Shown here piece after piece: positions 28,361 to 36,815 of a stretch of 64,000 nt of DNA (its first letter is position 1; every line of letters starts with the position of its first letter). Position numbers and translations under genes: made by a program. The notes under the pieces were generated by a model. That model was not told where the DNA came from. It worked only from the letters and a program-made list of their open reading frames with translations, and searched no databases. This stretch comes from Pseudonocardia autotrophica (GTDB lineage Bacteria; Actinomycetota; Actinomycetes; Mycobacteriales; Pseudonocardiaceae). Location: assembly GCF_000717175.1 (NCBI RefSeq), contig NZ_JNYD01000010.1, positions 120,661 through 184,660 of the forward strand, given 5' to 3'.

Positions 28361-29364
28361 GATCGAGCCTTTCGGAGGAGGGACGACGGGAGCGGGACAG
28401 CCGGGTCCGCTGTCGCGGACCGCGGTTCGAGCAGGTGGCAGGCGGCCGAGTGGGCCGGCGACACCGGGACGACGGCGGGCTCGACCTGCGGGCAGCCGTC
28501 GACCGCCACCGGGCAGCGCGGGTGGAACCGGCAGCCGGTGGGCGGGTTCGCCGGGTCGGGGATCTCCCCGCGGACCGGTCGTTCGGCCCCGCCGCCCGGG
28601 TGTGCGCCGGGCAGGGAGGACAGCAGCCCCTGTGTGTAGGGGTGTTGCGGGTCGACGAGCACGTCCCGCGCGGGACCCGACTCGACGACCTGGCCGAGGT
28701 AGAGCACCGCCACCCGGTCGGCGACGTAGGGCAGCAGGGCGATGTCGTGGGTGATGAAGACGTACGTCAGGTCGCGCTCCGCGCGGAGCTCCACGAGCAG
28801 GTTCACGATCTCGGCCTGCAGGGAGACGTCGAGCGCGGACACGGCCTCGTCGCAGATCACCAGGCGCGGCTTCGAGATCAGCGCCCGCGCGATGGCGACC
28901 CGCTGCCGCTGCCCGCCGGACAGCTGGTGCGGGAACCGCTCCTGGAGCGGTCCCTCCAGGCCGACCCGGTCGAGCATCGCCGCGGCCCGGTCGCGGGCCT
29001 GCCGCGCCGACGTCCCCGCGACGGCGAGCGGCTCGGCCACCGACTCCCGGACCCGCCAGCGCGGGTCGAGCGAAGACCCCGCGTCCTGCGGGACGAACTG
29101 CATGCGGTGCCGCTCCCGCCGGAGGGCGGCGCCGCGGAGCGACGCCCAGTCCAGGCCGTCGAACTCGACGGATCCGGCGGCCACGGGAACGAGCCGGAGC
29201 AGCGCGCTCGCGATGGTCGACTTCCCGGACCCGGACTCGCCGATCACGGCGAGGGTCTCGCCCTGGTGCAGGTCGAGGTCGACGTGGTCGACGGCGCGGA
29301 GGCGGCCACGGCCGACCCGGTAGTCGACCGTCAGGCCACGGGTGCGGAGCAGCGGGGCGCTCAC
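28357..29364 (-). CDS. ABC importer ATPase, DppF/OppF type
   Basis: 335-residue ATP-binding subunit. Walker A GESGSGKST, signature HQLSGGQRQRVAIARAL, Walker B VICDEAVSALD, switch histidine ITHDI. The C-terminal oligopeptide-transporter extension has a cysteine cluster (GCRFHPRCPVAVDGCP) that in relatives binds an Fe-S cluster. GTG 29364 overlaps the stop of the other ATPase gene. Confidence 0.93.
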   Translation of the reverse strand: MSAPLLRTRGLTVDYRVGRGRLRAVDHVDLDLHQGETLAVIGESGSGKSTIASALLRLVPVAAGSVEFDGLDWASLRGAALRRERHRMQFVPQDAGSSLDPRWRVRESVAEPLAVAGTSARQARDRAAAMLDRVGLEGPLQERFPHQLSGGQRQRVAIARALISKPRLVICDEAVSALDVSLQAEIVNLLVELRAERDLTYVFITHDIALLPYVADRVAVLYLGQVVESGPARDVLVDPQHPYTQGLLSSLPGAHPGGGAERPVRGEIPDPANPPTGCRFHPRCPVAVDGCPQVEPAVVPVSPAHSAACHLLEPRSATADPAVPLPSSLLRKARS

Positions 29365-30365
29365 CGGACCCCCGCACCGGCGACGACGACGGAGTCGCGC
29401 GGGTCCGACGCGCGGACGCACCGCACGCTCCGGTCGGGTCCGAGGGCGACGAGCTCCTGGGGCCCGGCGCACTCCTCGCGCGCCTCCCGGCACCGCGGCC
29501 GGAACAGGCACCCCTCGGGCGACGCCGACGGCGACGGCACCCGGCCGGGGATGACGTCGAGCTGTTCGCCCCAGCCGTCCACCCGCGGGCGGGCGGCCAT
29601 CAGCCGGCTCGTGTACGGGTGGCTCGGCCGGTCGAGGACGCGTGCGGTGGGCCCGATCTCGACGACCTCACCGGCGTACATGGTCACGACGTCGTCGCAC
29701 ACCGCGCCGACCGCCCCGAGATCGTGCGTGATCAGCAGGACGGACATGCCCTCGTCGTCGCAGAGGGTCCGGAGCAGGCGGAGGATCTGCGCCTGGATGG
29801 TCAGGTCGAGGGCCGTCGTCGGTTCGTCGGCCACGAGCAGGCGCGGCCGGCAGGCGATGGCCGCGGCGATCATCGCCCGCTGCCGCAGACCGCCCGACAG
29901 CTCGTGCGGGTACCGGCGGTACCGGCCCGCCGGGTCCGGCATCCCCACGCGGGCGAGCACGTCGATCGCCTTGTCGCGCGCGGAGCGGCGGTCCAGTCCT
30001 TCGTGGACCCGGATCGTCTCGGTGACCTGGGTGCCGATCGTGAGCAACGGGTTCAGGGCCGTCATCGGGTCCTGGAAGATCATCCCGACCAGCGAGCCAC
30101 GGAGCCGGTCGGCCGCCGCGGGGGAGAGGTGCAAGAGGTCGGTGTCGCCGAAACGGGCCCCGCCGCCGATCGTCGTCGTCGCCGGGTCGTGCAGACCCAG
30201 CAGGGCCAGCCCGGTCGCCGTCTTCCCGCTGCCCGATTCGCCGACGAGGCCGACCATGCGGCCGGCGCCGACGCGGAACGAGGCGTCCCGGACCGCGGCA
30301 TGGGTGCCGGTGCGGGACCGGAAGACCACCGACAGGTGATCCACGACGAGGTCGTCGCCCGCCAT
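29361..30365 (-). CDS. ABC importer ATPase, DppD/OppD type
   Basis: 334-residue ATP-binding subunit and first gene of the nine-gene leftward operon. Walker A GESGSGKTAT, signature ELSGGLRQRAMIAAAI, Walker B LLVADEPTTALD, ITHDLGAV, and the C-terminal GCLFRPRC cysteines. ATG 30365 has a GGAGGAGG RBS. The promoter at 30406-30434 lies about 40-70 bases upstream. Confidence 0.93.
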   Translation of the reverse strand: MAGDDLVVDHLSVVFRSRTGTHAAVRDASFRVGAGRMVGLVGESGSGKTATGLALLGLHDPATTTIGGGARFGDTDLLHLSPAAADRLRGSLVGMIFQDPMTALNPLLTIGTQVTETIRVHEGLDRRSARDKAIDVLARVGMPDPAGRYRRYPHELSGGLRQRAMIAAAIACRPRLLVADEPTTALDLTIQAQILRLLRTLCDDEGMSVLLITHDLGAVGAVCDDVVTMYAGEVVEIGPTARVLDRPSHPYTSRLMAARPRVDGWGEQLDVIPGRVPSPSASPEGCLFRPRCREAREECAGPQELVALGPDRSVRCVRASDPRDSVVVAGAGVR

Positions 30366-30397
30366 TGGGCCTCCTCCATGATCTCAATCACTTCAGA

Positions 30398-30434
30398 CTT
30401 TAAAGATATTGGTTCAGGAGTTGAGGACTGTCAA
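30398..30434 (-). promoter_or_regulatory. Promoter of the ABC importer/acyl-CoA operon, with CTTTAAAG palindrome
   Basis: On the minus strand a perfect -35 TTGACA (30434-30429) and a -10-like CAATAT (30411-30406) are 17 bases apart. An 8-bp palindrome CTTTAAAG (30398-30405) follows at the expected transcription start. TTCAG direct repeats at 30392-30396 and 30413-30417 flank it. The AT-rich stretch stands out from the GC-rich surroundings. A repressor site here, possibly for the MarR domain of the operon's last gene, is inference. Confidence 0.65.
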
Positions 30435-30504
30435 CGGGGGCATCGACGACGCCGTGCGGGTCCTCGGCGACGGGACGCACGTCGGCACTTCGTCGAAGGA
30501 GTCG

Positions 30505-30533
30505 TTGACACTCTGTCAAACGCTACGTAGAAC
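30505..30533 (+). promoter_or_regulatory. SigA-type promoter with overlapping operator upstream of the HpaB-family gene
   Basis: -35 TTGACA (30505-30510), a 17-base spacer, and -10 TAGAAC (30528-30533). A perfect inverted repeat TTGACA-CTC-TGTCAA (30505-30519) overlaps the -35 box. This form fits a TetR-family operator, and a TetR gene lies downstream at 32968. A matching TGTCAA half-site forms the -35 of the divergent promoter at 30429-30434. Confidence 0.7.
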
Positions 30534-30611
30534 AGGGGTCGAGGTGCGCCACCGGTGATCGCGGCCGGTCGTCGCGTCCAGCCGCCGACCGACGGAGCGA
30601 GGAGCTGTCCC

Positions 30612-31997
30612 GTGCTGACCGGTGAGGAGTACCTCGCGTCCCTGAACGACGGGCGCGTCACCTTCTTCGAGGGCGAGGAGGTGAAGAACATCCCCGAGCA
30701 CCCGGTCATGGGCACCGCGGCGCAGCTGACCGCGGCGACGTACGACCGGTTCCACAACCCGGAGCCGGGGGCGGTCAATCTGCTGATGACCCCGCCCCGC
30801 AGCCCCGGGGACCTGCGGGACCTGATCCCGGTGCTGAGCGAGGCGGACATCGTCACGCGGGTGACCTTCGGGTCACTGATGGCGCTGCTCACCGCGGCGG
30901 ACCGGCTGGCGGAGGCGGGGGCCGGGCACGTCGACGCGATCCTCGGCTACCACGACCAGGCGAAGCGCACCGACATCCGGATCACGGAGTGCATCACCGA
31001 CGCGAAGGGCGACCGGGGCCGGCCGCCGCAGGGGCAGACGGACCCCGACGCCTACGTGCGCGTGGTCGACCGGTGCGACGAGGGCGTCGTCGTTCGCGGG
31101 GCGAAGCTGCACATCACCGGCGCCTCCTACGGCCACGACCTGATGGTCATGCCGACCAAGCGGATGAGCGCCGAGGCCGGGGACTACTCGATCGCGTGCG
31201 CGATCCCGGTCAACGCGCCCGGCGTCCGCATCATCAACTCCTCCTACGCCCCGCGGGGCGAGGACGTGCGGCACTTCCCGCACACCAGCCACGACCACAT
31301 GCCGGACGGGTTCGTGGTGTTCGACGACGTGTTCGTGCCCCGTGACCGGGTCTTCCTCGACGGGGACCCGCAGTACGCCGCGGTGTTCGCGCACTCGCTC
31401 GGGCTGTGGGAGCGCATCGGCGGGGTGTCGCAGATGACCCGCAACGCCGAGCTGCTCGTGGGGTTCGCGCACCTGATCGCCGACGCGAACGGGCTGCTCG
31501 GGGTGGCGCACATCAAGGACAAGCTCGCCGAGATGATCATCCACGCCACGATGCTGCGGGCCGGCCTCGAGGCCGCGCTGCACAACGCCGTCGTGACCCC
31601 GCAGGGCTTCGTGCACCCGAACGAGCTCTACACGAACGCCGCCAAGTACCAGGGTGCGGCGAACTACAGCCTCATGGTCCGGCACCTGCACGACATCGCG
31701 GGCGGGTCGCTGCTCACCGCGCCCACCATCGGTGACCTGGAGAACCCGCAGACCGGCGGGGACGTCCGCAAGTACATGCAGGGCCGCTCGGGTGTGCCGG
31801 CGGAGAACCGGCTGCGGATCTTCCACGCGATCCGCGACCACACCGCCGACGCGTACGGCGGCTGGCACGCCGCGACGAACGTGCTGTCCGGCGGCGGCCT
31901 GTACGCCCAGCGGATCGTGGCGTCGAACCACTTCGACATCGAGGCCGCCCGCGCGATGGCCCTCGCCGACGCCGGTATCGAGCACTGGTCGGCGTGA
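30612..31997 (+). CDS. 4-Hydroxyphenylacetate 3-hydroxylase (HpaB)-family protein
   Basis: 461 residues from GTG 30612 (AGGAG upstream), which gives the family's usual N-terminus MLTGEEYLASLNDGR; GTG 30555 would add a non-conserved leader. The acyl-CoA-dehydrogenase-like fold is seen in ITDAKGDRGRPPQ, VVRGAKLHITGASYGHDL and VFDDVFVPRDRVF. Members are FADH2-dependent aromatic monooxygenases or 4-hydroxybutyryl-CoA dehydratase-like enzymes. Few cysteines are present, so an Fe-S dehydratase is less likely, and a flavin-reductase partner is not seen. It was once followed by CMD and SDR genes, now broken. Confidence 0.88.
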   Translation: MLTGEEYLASLNDGRVTFFEGEEVKNIPEHPVMGTAAQLTAATYDRFHNPEPGAVNLLMTPPRSPGDLRDLIPVLSEADIVTRVTFGSLMALLTAADRLAEAGAGHVDAILGYHDQAKRTDIRITECITDAKGDRGRPPQGQTDPDAYVRVVDRCDEGVVVRGAKLHITGASYGHDLMVMPTKRMSAEAGDYSIACAIPVNAPGVRIINSSYAPRGEDVRHFPHTSHDHMPDGFVVFDDVFVPRDRVFLDGDPQYAAVFAHSLGLWERIGGVSQMTRNAELLVGFAHLIADANGLLGVAHIKDKLAEMIIHATMLRAGLEAALHNAVVTPQGFVHPNELYTNAAKYQGAANYSLMVRHLHDIAGGSLLTAPTIGDLENPQTGGDVRKYMQGRSGVPAENRLRIFHAIRDHTADAYGGWHAATNVLSGGGLYAQRIVASNHFDIEAARAMALADAGIEHWSA

Positions 31998-32286
31998 GCC
32001 CGCGCCTCGCCCCGGTCCCGCCCGGCGACCGGATGCGCACCGACCTGCAGCGCGGCGCGGAGCCGCTGAACATCTTCCGCACGCTCGCCCACAACCCCGA
32101 GCTCATGGACAAGGCGGTGTCGCTGGGAAACCGGTTCCGGTTCAAGGGGTACCGGCTCGACCCGCGGGCGCGCGAGATCATGATCCTGCGCAGTGCCCGG
32201 CGCACCGGCTCGGTCCACGAGTTCGGCCAGCACACGATCATCGGCCGGAAGACGGGCTTGTCCGAGGCCGAGATCGCCCGGCTCAC
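31994..32286 (+). pseudogene. Carboxymuconolactone-decarboxylase-family gene, 3' part deleted
   Basis: Starts at GTG 31994 overlapping the HpaB-type stop (GTGA). About 98 codons match the AhpD/CMD fold: LNIFRTLAHNPELMDKAVSLGNRF, LDPRAREIMILRSARRTGS, VHEFGQHTIIGRKTGLSE. After IARLT near 32286 the family sequence stops and the frame becomes arginine-rich noise through the following gene's sequence. The usual C-terminal half (about 60-80 residues) is missing. It joins directly to a truncated SDR, so one deletion probably removed both ends. Confidence 0.8.
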
Positions 32287-32912
32287 CCGACGCCGCGGGT
32301 CTCGACGCGTGCCGGTCCGCGGTCGACCGGGCGGTCGCCGGGCTCGGACCGCTCGACGTCGTGGTGTGCAACGTCGGGATCGGGGGCGGCGGACCGATCG
32401 GCCGCCAGACCGTGGAGCAGTACGACCTCGCGATGGACGTCAACGTGCGCAGCCACTGGGTGACGGCCGAGCGGGCGCTGCCGGGGATGGTCGAGCGCGG
32501 GCGCGGGGCGTTCCTGTTCGTCGGCTCGGTCGCCGGCGCCTGGAGCAACGGGTTCGCGCTGAGCTACGAGACGTCGAAGGCGGCCCAGCTCGCGCTCGCC
32601 CGCCACATCGCGGTCCGCTTCGGCAGCCGCGGGATCCGCGCGAACACCGTCGTGCTGGGCCTCATCGCGTCGGCCATGTCCCGGCGGGAGCAGGGCACGG
32701 ACGGCGGCACCCTCGGCTGGCGGGCCGCACTGCCCGCGCTCGCCCGGCAGGGCTCACCGGAGGAGGCCGCGGCGGCCGTGGCCTTCCTGGCGTCGGACGA
32801 CGCCGCGTACGTGACCGGGACCGAGCTCGTCGTCGACGGCGGGTTGACCTGCCGGAGCCCGGACTCGCTGTTCCGCGGCCGGGACGCCGTCGCCGCGCCA
32901 CCGGGCGGCTGA
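32286..32912 (+). pseudogene. Short-chain dehydrogenase/reductase, 5' part deleted
   Basis: The readable SDR begins at DAAGLDACRSAV and continues VVCNVGIGGGGPIG, SYETSKAAQLALARH (YxxxK catalytic pair), RGIRANTVVLG, and YVTGTELVVDGGLTC near the end. The N-terminal Rossmann GxxxGxG strand (about 70-75 residues) is absent, so no NAD(P) site can form. The frame is +1 relative to the CMD fragment just upstream, which rules out a functional fusion. The TetR gene follows after 55 bases. Confidence 0.82.
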
Positions 32913-32967
32913 GCCGGTGGCCGGCCGGCTGTACGGTGGCGCTCGCGTGCGGGGAGAGGAGGCGGTC

Positions 32968-33579
32968 GTGCCGGATCCAGCGGCGGACGGACCGGACCCC
33001 GGGAAGGGCCGCAGGGGCCGCCCGGCGCAGTCGCGGGCGGCGACCGAGCAGCTCCTCGTCGACGCCGCCGTCGACCTGCTCCGCGAACGGGGCGTGCTCG
33101 ACGGGATGAACCTGCGCGAGATCGCCGATCTCGCCGACGTCCACCGGGCGCTGGTCTACCACTACTTCGGGTCCCGCCAGGAGCTGCTGCGCGCCGCGGC
33201 CAAGCGGGAGATCGCGCGGCCCCGGGACGAGGTGCCCGGCGAGGCCGACATGGACACGGCGGAGTGGCTCACCACGTCGTTGGGGGCGTCGCTGCGGTAC
33301 CGGGAGGCGATCCGGCTGATCGTCCTGCTCGTCCTCGACCACGACCGCACGGTCCGCACGCTCACCACGCGCCGCGCGACCATGGGCCGCCTCGACCCGG
33401 AGCCGGCCGTCGACGACCCCGCCGCGCTGTACGCCGTCTACGCCTCGATGTCCTACGGCTTCGGGCTGCTGTCGGAGCGGTTCGCCGACGAGCTCGGGAT
33501 CGAGCCCGAGGACCTCGAACACCGGTTCCTCGACGTCGCCTCCCGGATGTTCGCCGCGGTCGCGACGGACACGCCCTGA
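32968..33579 (+). CDS. TetR-family transcriptional regulator
   Basis: 203 residues from GTG 32968 (AGAGGAGG five to six bases upstream; in-frame GTG 32917 is less likely). The N-terminal helix-turn-helix is LREIADLADVHRALVYHYFGSRQEL, after a basic GKGRRGRPAQS arm. The C-terminal ligand domain is unassigned. It follows the HpaB/CMD/SDR run in the same orientation. The TTGACA-N3-TGTCAA operator at 30505 is a candidate target. Confidence 0.88.
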   Translation: MPDPAADGPDPGKGRRGRPAQSRAATEQLLVDAAVDLLRERGVLDGMNLREIADLADVHRALVYHYFGSRQELLRAAAKREIARPRDEVPGEADMDTAEWLTTSLGASLRYREAIRLIVLLVLDHDRTVRTLTTRRATMGRLDPEPAVDDPAALYAVYASMSYGFGLLSERFADELGIEPEDLEHRFLDVASRMFAAVATDTP

Positions 33580-33658
33580 GACCACGGACCACGGACGACG
33601 CGAGGTCCGGGCGAGGCCTCGTGCATGCTGTCACGACGTCGTCGAGGTCGGGGGTGCA

Positions 33659-34426
33659 GTGAGCGTGGCCGAACCAGCGGGTCTCGCCGGCGGGAGCCAG
33701 CGGGAGGGCCGGGACCTGCAGGTCCTCGCCCGCTTCACGCGGGTCCTCGAGCTGTTCGACCACGAGCGCTCGCGGATCGACCTCGCCTACGCCACCTCGC
33801 AGCTCGGCCTGAACCGCTCGACGACCTACCGCTACCTCGCCGCGATGGTGAAGCACGGGCTGCTGACCCACAGCCCCGGGCAGGGCTACGCGCTCGGCCC
33901 CACACTGTCGAGGGTCGGGCTGCTCGCCCTCGACCGACTTCCGCTGCTCGACCGCGCCGACCCGGTCATGGGGCGGCTCTCCGAGGCCGTCGGCGAGACG
34001 TCCGTGCTGTCGATCTGGGGCGGCCGGGGACCGCTCGTGGCCCGCGTGCACGACGAGCAGAGCCGGTTCATCAGGATCTCGGTCGCCGTCGGATCGACGC
34101 TCCCGATCGTGACCGCGCAGGGGCAGATGTTCCTCGCCCACCTGACCGACGAGCGTGCCCTCCGCCGCGCCCTCGAGGGCCTGGACGAGACCGTGCGGGA
34201 CGCCCTGCTGGCCAAGCGGCCCGAGATCCGCCGCTCGGGCATCGCCATCAGCGACGCGTCGGGCGACGGGCTGCGCGGGATCGCCGCGCCCATCCACGGG
34301 GTCGACGGCTCGTTGACAGCCACCATCGCGCTGATCGGCACCATCAGCCGGATGCCCCAGGACAAGGACGACGCGCGGGTCACCGCGCTCCTGCAGGCCG
34401 CGCAGACACTGTCCGACCCGGAGTAG
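33659..34426 (+). CDS. IclR-family transcriptional regulator
   Basis: 255 residues. The winged helix (about residues 20-85; ATSQLGLNRSTTYRYLAAMVKHGLL) is followed by the IclR effector domain (VGETSVLSIWGGRGPLVARV, GIAAPIHGVDGSLTATIAL). GTG 33659 is used, with GTG 33665 also possible. Its target is unknown. The TGGAACCA palindromes of this window have IclR-like cores, but they lie more than 20 kb away, so a link is only a hypothesis. Confidence 0.87.
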   Translation: MSVAEPAGLAGGSQREGRDLQVLARFTRVLELFDHERSRIDLAYATSQLGLNRSTTYRYLAAMVKHGLLTHSPGQGYALGPTLSRVGLLALDRLPLLDRADPVMGRLSEAVGETSVLSIWGGRGPLVARVHDEQSRFIRISVAVGSTLPIVTAQGQMFLAHLTDERALRRALEGLDETVRDALLAKRPEIRRSGIAISDASGDGLRGIAAPIHGVDGSLTATIALIGTISRMPQDKDDARVTALLQAAQTLSDPE

Positions 34427-34453
34427 CGCGCGCCTCAGCGGCCGATCGATGCG

Positions 34454-34490
34454 GCCCGGGCACGACGATCGTCCCGAGGGGTGCCCGGGC
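34454..34490. terminator. Bidirectional terminator hairpin between iclR-type and gntR-type genes
   Basis: Ten-base perfect arms GCCCGGGCAC (34454-34463) and its complement (34481-34490) flank a 17-base loop. The hairpin sits in the 75-bp gap between two convergent 3' ends. No long T-run, as is common in actinomycetes. Confidence 0.7.
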
Positions 34491-34501
34491 GCACGCGACG
34501 C

Positions 34502-35218
34502 TCAGGTCTCCCGCAGCAGCCCGACGTCCGAGACCGAGGCGATGTGCCGGGACATCGTGCGGGCGGCCGCCTCCGCGTCGCCGGCCCGGATGGCCGCGGC
34601 GACGGCGCGGTGCGCCCGGAGCGATTCCTCCGGCCGTCCGGGCTGCGCCAGCGACTCGACCCGGGACTCACGGATCAGCTCGGAGATCTCGGCCATCAGG
34701 TCGCCGAGCAGGCCCGAGTGCGCGGCCGCGGTCACGGCGGCGTGGAAACGCTCGTCGCCGCTCGTGCCGCGCTCACCCCGTTCGATCTCGCGTTCCATGT
34801 GCGCCAACGCCTCGTCGATCACGGCGAGGTCGTGGTCGTCCCGGCGCGCCGCCGCGAGGGCGGCCAGCTTGACCTCCATCGCCTCGCGCGCCTCGATGAC
34901 CTCCTGCAGCCGGCGGCGGCGGGCCCGCAGGGCGGTGAGCACCTGTCTGCCGGGCGGGATGTCGAGGATGACGGCCCCGTCCCCGTGCCGGACGTCGACC
35001 ACGCCCTGCACCTCCAGCGCCACCAGGGCCTGGCTGACCGAGGCCCGGCTGACCTGCAGCTGCGTGGCCAGCTCCCGTTCGGCGGGGAGGCGGTCGCCGA
35101 CCGCCAGCCCCTCCTCGGCGATGTACTCGAGCAACTGCCCGACGAGCTGTTCGTACAGGCGGGGGCGACTCATCGGGCGCAACGCCCCCGAGCGCGGCGC
35201 GCCGCTCCTCACCGCCAT
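34502..35218 (-). CDS. GntR/FadR-family regulator divergent from the MatC-like operon
   Basis: 238 residues with a GntR winged helix (about residues 22-85; LPAERELATQLQVSRASVSQALVALEVQGVV) and an all-helical FCD ligand domain (REAMEVKLAALAA, RFHAAVTAAAHS, LRAHRAVAAAIRAGD). ATG 35218 is preceded by GTGGGGGTGG; ATG at the MSRPRLYEQ segment is an alternative. Divergent placement from a dicarboxylate/malonate-type transporter parallels matR of the rhizobial malonate locus, so it probably represses or activates the 35380 operon. Confidence 0.87.
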   Translation of the reverse strand: MAVRSGAPRSGALRPMSRPRLYEQLVGQLLEYIAEEGLAVGDRLPAERELATQLQVSRASVSQALVALEVQGVVDVRHGDGAVILDIPPGRQVLTALRARRRRLQEVIEAREAMEVKLAALAAARRDDHDLAVIDEALAHMEREIERGERGTSGDERFHAAVTAAAHSGLLGDLMAEISELIRESRVESLAQPGRPEESLRAHRAVAAAIRAGDAEAAARTMSRHIASVSDVGLLRET

Positions 35219-35269
35219 CGACCACCCCCACGTCTTGACACCACGGGCAGCATACTCCAGTCTCAGTGA

Positions 35270-35290
35270 CTCAGTGGCTAGTCCACTGAG
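35270..35290. promoter_or_regulatory. Inverted repeat, probable GntR operator
   Basis: Perfect 8-bp arms CTCAGTGG (35270-35277) and CCACTGAG (35283-35290) with a 5-base spacer lie in the 161-bp gap between the gntR-type gene and the divergent transporter gene. A partial extra copy CTCAGTGA starts at 35262. FadR-subfamily regulators bind short palindromes of this size; assignment to this regulator is by position. Confidence 0.7.
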
Positions 35291-35379
35291 CCTCTGCTCC
35301 TCCTCCGGGCCGTCGGTGACGTCCGCGGGGAGGAGCAGGACCCGTCCTTCCGGTCACCGTCGATCAGAAAGCACACACC

Positions 35380-36783
35380 ATGAGTCCTGATCTGATCGCC
35401 CTGCTCGTGCTCGCGGTCGTCTTCGTCGTCGCGACGCTGAGGCCGGTGAACATGGGTGCGGTGGCGCTGGTCGCCGCCTTCATCGTGGGCACCGCGGTGG
35501 CGGGCGAGTCCGCCTCCGACGTGATCGCCGGATTCCCCGGGGACCTGTTCGTCATCCTCGTCGGGGTCACCTACCTGTTCGCGATCGCCAAACGCAACGG
35601 CACCGTCGACTGGCTCGTGGCGGTCGCCGTCCGGCTCGTCGGCGGCCGGGTCGTGCTGATCCCCTGGGTGATGTTCGGAGTCTGCGCGGCCATCACCGCG
35701 GCGGGCGCGGTCAGCCCGGCGGCGGTGGCGATCATCGCCCCCGTCGGGCTCGGCTTCGCCGCGCGCTACCGGATCTCGCCGCTGCTCATGGGGATCATGG
35801 TCGTGCAGGGCGCCTCGGCGGGCAGCTTCTCGCCGATCGGGATCTTCGGCGGCATCGTCAACGGGGTCGTGGCGCGCAACGGCCTCGACGCGGACCCGGG
35901 CGTGCTGTTCCTGGCGACGTTCGGGTTCAACGTCGTGCTCGCCGTGATCGCGTTCCTGGTCTTCGGCGGCCGCGAGCTCGCCGGGCGCCCGCGTGTCGAG
36001 CTCGGCGACGACGCCGTCGACGCGTCCCGGCGCGCGACTCACCCGCCGGCCAGGCCGCACGGGCTGGTCGGGTCGGGCCCCACCGTCCTCGCCGCGTCCG
36101 ACGGGACCGGGGGACCGGGCTCCACCACGGGCGGGACGGGCACGCGCACCGCGGCCGCCGAGCCTGCGGTCCTGGTCGCCGAGCGTCCCCGTCTCGGGAT
36201 CCAGCAGGCCGGCACGCTGGCCGGGCTCGTCGGCCTGGTCCTCGGTGCGCTGGTGTTCGACCTGGACGTCGGCTTCGTCGCCATCACCGTGGCCGTCGTG
36301 CTCACCCTGGCCTTCCCGAAGACCAGCAAGGACGCGGTGAACGAGGTCAGCTGGGGCGCGGTCCTGCTCATCGGCGGCATCGTCACCTACGTCGCCCTGC
36401 TCGAGCGGATGGGCACCATCCAGGCGCTCGGCGACTCCGTCGCGGGCATCGGCACGCCGCTGCTCGCCGCGCTGGTCATCTGCCTGATCGGGGCCGTGGT
36501 CTCCGCGTTCGCCTCGACCACCGGCATCCTGGGCGCGCTCATCCCGCTCGCCGTGCCCTTCCTCGCGGCCGGCAGCGTCAGCGCCGTCGGGCTCATCGCC
36601 GCACTCGCCATCTCCGCCTCGGTCGTGGACTCCAGCCCGTTCTCCACCAACGGCGCCCTGGTCGTGGCCAACAGCGCCGAGCAGGAGCGGGAGCGGGTCT
36701 TCCGCCGCCTCATGGTCTGGGGCATGTCCCTGGTCGTGATCGCCCCGCTCGTCAGCTGGGCGCTGCTCGTCGTGCCCTTCTGA
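35380..36783 (+). CDS. SLC13/MatC-like dicarboxylate (malonate?) transporter
   Basis: 467-residue polytopic membrane protein. About five or six N-terminal helices (DLIALLVLAVVFVVATL onward) include the MatC-N-like SAGSFSPIGIFGGIVNG reentrant-loop segment. A hydrophilic cytoplasmic linker of about 75 residues (roughly 205-280) follows, then the second helical half with SSPFSTNGALVVANS. The two-half design with SPIG/SPFS hairpins matches the ion-transporter superfamily of dicarboxylate carriers. It is the first gene of an operon with a CoA-transferase and a carboxyltransferase, so import of malonate or a related diacid is likely. Confidence 0.87.
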   Translation: MSPDLIALLVLAVVFVVATLRPVNMGAVALVAAFIVGTAVAGESASDVIAGFPGDLFVILVGVTYLFAIAKRNGTVDWLVAVAVRLVGGRVVLIPWVMFGVCAAITAAGAVSPAAVAIIAPVGLGFAARYRISPLLMGIMVVQGASAGSFSPIGIFGGIVNGVVARNGLDADPGVLFLATFGFNVVLAVIAFLVFGGRELAGRPRVELGDDAVDASRRATHPPARPHGLVGSGPTVLAASDGTGGPGSTTGGTGTRTAAAEPAVLVAERPRLGIQQAGTLAGLVGLVLGALVFDLDVGFVAITVAVVLTLAFPKTSKDAVNEVSWGAVLLIGGIVTYVALLERMGTIQALGDSVAGIGTPLLAALVICLIGAVVSAFASTTGILGALIPLAVPFLAAGSVSAVGLIAALAISASVVDSSPFSTNGALVVANSAEQERERVFRRLMVWGMSLVVIAPLVSWALLVVPF

Positions 36784-36815
36784 CCCCCCACCCCGGAACA
36801 GACAGGAATCAGCTG

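Noticed and set aside
31994..33109. 371-codon frame continuing the CMD gene through the SDR region
   Set aside because: After about 98 codons it is an arginine/glycine-rich shadow of the SDR reading frame; the SDR residues are only seen in the +1 frame.
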